DNA of 64,000 nt from Sphingomonas xinjiangensis. GTDB lineage: Bacteria; Pseudomonadota; Alphaproteobacteria; Sphingomonadales; Sphingomonadaceae. The DNA is taken from assembly GCF_014199255.1 (NCBI RefSeq), contig NZ_JACIJF010000010.1:1-64000 (forward strand), in the 5' to 3' direction. Positions 63,501 to 64,000 of this stretch are shown piece by piece. The notes under the pieces are model-generated. The model was not told the DNA's origin, ran no database searches, and saw only the letters and a list, made by a program, of their open reading frames with translations. Each line of letters begins with the position of its first letter. Position 1 is the stretch's first letter. The position numbers were made by a program, and so were the translations under genes.

Positions 63501-63774
63501 TCGAGAGACTGCCGTCGCCGGTGGCAGACGACGACATGTAGATCATGCCTTCCACCCCGTTGATGGATTCCTCAAGCGGAGCGGCGACGGTCTCCGAAAG
63601 CGTCTCGGCCGTCGCGCCAGGATAGGTGGCGCTGACCACCACCGTAGGAGGCGCGATCTCGGGATACTGGGACACCGGAAGGCCTGGGTATGCGACCAAG
63701 CCGATCACGACGATGAGGATCGAGACGACCGCCGCGAAGATCGGCCTCTCGATGAAGAAGTGCGGGAACTTCAT
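60577..63774 (-). CDS. RND multidrug efflux permease (HAE1 family, AcrB/MexB-like)
   Basis: A 1065-residue inner-membrane transporter with the full AcrB layout: first helix (PIFAAVVSILIVVIGLVAYP), pore domain (ATYPGATAETLSETVAAPLE), central helix TM4 with the proton-relay pair in AVGIVVDDAIVVVENVERLM, docking domain, and TM10-12 (PLVIGTGPGAEMRQALGVAV, FFGMIGVTGFGLIFTPSFYV). ATP-independent, proton-driven export of drugs or bile-like compounds. Middle gene of the RND operon; the adaptor stop is three bases upstream of its start region. Confidence 0.95.
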   Translation of the reverse strand: MKFPHFFIERPIFAAVVSILIVVIGLVAYPGLPVSQYPEIAPPTVVVSATYPGATAETLSETVAAPLEESINGVEGMIYMSSSATGDGSLSITVTFKQGVSVDQAQVLVQNRVSVAEPRLPEQVRQIGVTVLKNSPDILMAIALTSPGHSLSQQYVSNYATTQIIDRLLRIPGVGGVRAFGAREMNMRVWIDPDRAASRNLTVDEIVAAVRRKNTQAAVGSVGQPPFNQGGTAFQLGIQADGRLATPEQFGAIIVKRDPEGRLTRLRDVARVELGAREYGVNAALSGNPMVALAVTQLPGSNALTTADAVRHEMEEIGKGFPADLQYTIPYNPTEYISASIEEVYRTLFEAIVLVGIVVILFLQSWRAAVIPLIAVPISLIGSLACLAGFGFSLNNLSLFGMVLAVGIVVDDAIVVVENVERLMEEKGLSPRQAAHETMDEVGGALIAIALVLSGVFIPTSFIPGISGAFYQQFALTIVSAAVISALVSLTLSPALAAIILRPKSEVAPRAGVLGLPGRFARGFNRGFDALAKRFGRFTARAVRSLLIIGVSYACLIALAGWRFSATPTGFIPAQDQSYLIAAIQLPPGSSLQRTSEVMNEVNRIALRNPATEHTVAFAGVDGATLTAAPNAAAMFITLKKIGTRPNADAVAAEIRAKLKQITGGNVLLIPPPPVRGIGTGGGWKMMIEDRGGLGYEALERAATAMMAKANKTEGLSSTFTTFNVRTPRLHADIDRDRAEQLGVPVENIFSTMGTYLGSTYVNDFNLLGRTFRVTAEADAPYRDQASDVGRLKTRSESGAMVPLDAVLTLKDDAGPYRVVRYNLYPSAELQGDTARGFSSGQSLQAMAAIAQDTLPKGMSFEWTDLAFQQQQAGNTGSLVFGLAVLFVFLLLAANYESVVLPFAVILIVPMCLLAAIIGVNLMGMDNNILTQVGLIVLIGLAAKNAILIVEFAKQNEDAGMEMHEAAKHAAEQRLRPIIMTSIAFILGVLPLVIGTGPGAEMRQALGVAVFFGMIGVTGFGLIFTPSFYVISRKAGDWVSRRAGSLRRKDASAATITTDNSVSAK

Positions 63775-63777
63775 GGC

Positions 63778-64000
63778 TCAGCCCGCCGTGGCTTCGGAGG
63801 GAAGTGGCGCGGTCTCGGGGACCGCGTTCGGCGAGGTGTCCTGGGCCCGCGGCTCCAGCGTGATCCGCCGCGCGTCGACGGAGGTGCCGGGCTGGAGCAG
63901 CGTGCCGCCCTCGACCACGACCCTATCGTTCGGCGTGATTCCCGCGCGGATCACCCGCAGACCTTGAACGAGGGGGCCGGTCTGAACCACCTTCGCCTGC
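63778..64000 (-). CDS. RND efflux periplasmic adaptor, 3' end (cut by the window)
   Basis: Only the last 73 residues are present: VVQTGPLVQGLRVIRAGITP and NDRVVVEGGTLLQPGTSVDA followed by a polar tail ending PLPSEATAG. This is the C-terminal membrane-proximal domain of an AcrA/MexA-type adaptor, with the family GDRVVVEG-like motif. Stop at 63778, four bases before the permease ATG. The rest lies to the right of the window. Confidence 0.88.
   Translation of the reverse strand, partial: QAKVVQTGPLVQGLRVIRAGITPNDRVVVEGGTLLQPGTSVDARRITLEPRAQDTSPNAVPETAPLPSEATAG

Noticed and set aside
1-64000. CRISPR arrays, rRNA and tRNA genes
   Set aside because: No regularly spaced direct repeats with unique spacers and no recognisable rRNA or tRNA sequence were seen on reading; a dedicated tRNA search was not possible.

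Overview
The window is dense, high-G+C (by eye) bacterial chromosome that looks like an alphaproteobacterium of the Sphingomonadales, probably a Sphingomonas relative. The basis is gene content and style: large TonB-dependent receptors paired with a flavin-halogenase-like protein, a cupin-8 protein and a DUF6445 protein, an HWE-type histidine kinase, DUF2382/PRC-barrel stress proteins, a DUF6894 protein, and many short-overlap operons. No rRNA, tRNA or CRISPR array was recognised. The taxonomic call is inference.

Region by region. (1) 1-2483: left edge with a partial inverted copy of a small gene found again at 48.5 kb, then a membrane-protein/winged-helix-regulator pair preceded by two TTTCC-N5-GGAAA palindromes, and small secreted or membrane proteins. 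(2) 3.4-16.8 kb: a carbohydrate-uptake locus, probably for a beta-glucan: GH30 and GH3 hydrolases, a LacI-family repressor, DUF6445 and cupin-8 proteins, a tryptophan-halogenase-like flavoprotein, a TonB receptor, a sugar MFS transporter and an SDR. The same perfect palindrome TTGGAAGCGCTTCCAA lies in front of both the GH3-GH30 operon and the TonB-receptor/halogenase operon, tying them into one LacI regulon. (3) 17-18.3 kb: a decay scar in which the C-terminal end of cydB abuts the C-terminal two-thirds of an IS1182-type transposase. (4) 18.5-31.5 kb: signalling and stress genes: a stand-alone receiver, a DUF4118 hybrid kinase, an HWE kinase, DUF2254, SDR, YagU-like, BrkB, AI-2E-type transporter, and DUF2382/PRC-barrel proteins (one frameshifted at its C-terminus). 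(5) 31.7-39.6 kb: a GH97 alpha-glucosidase, an MscS channel with a BON domain, and a type-I-secretion-like operon whose ABC subunit has lost every catalytic motif of its nucleotide-binding domain. (6) 40.2-45.6 kb: a Ca-dependent phosphoinositide phospholipase C, a TonB receptor and a histidine acid phosphatase/phytase, which read as an inositol-phosphate or phosphate scavenging unit. (7) 46-50.9 kb: small lipoproteins, a broken HxlR regulator, DUF6894, the second copy of the left-edge gene, and an M48 protease. (8) 51-57.2 kb: a FixL/FixJ-like two-component pair, SMP-30, a NarL-type regulator, AraC and SDR. (9) 57.3 kb to the right edge: a CPA2 antiporter and an RND efflux operon running off the window.

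The least expected signals are an eight-member family of about 50-75 bp double-hairpin intergenic repeats between 22.0 and 48.1 kb, all in one orientation, and the ABC transporter with a motif-less NBD sitting in an otherwise intact three-gene export operon. The left-edge/48.5 kb inverted duplication (154 of 157 bases) is also notable.
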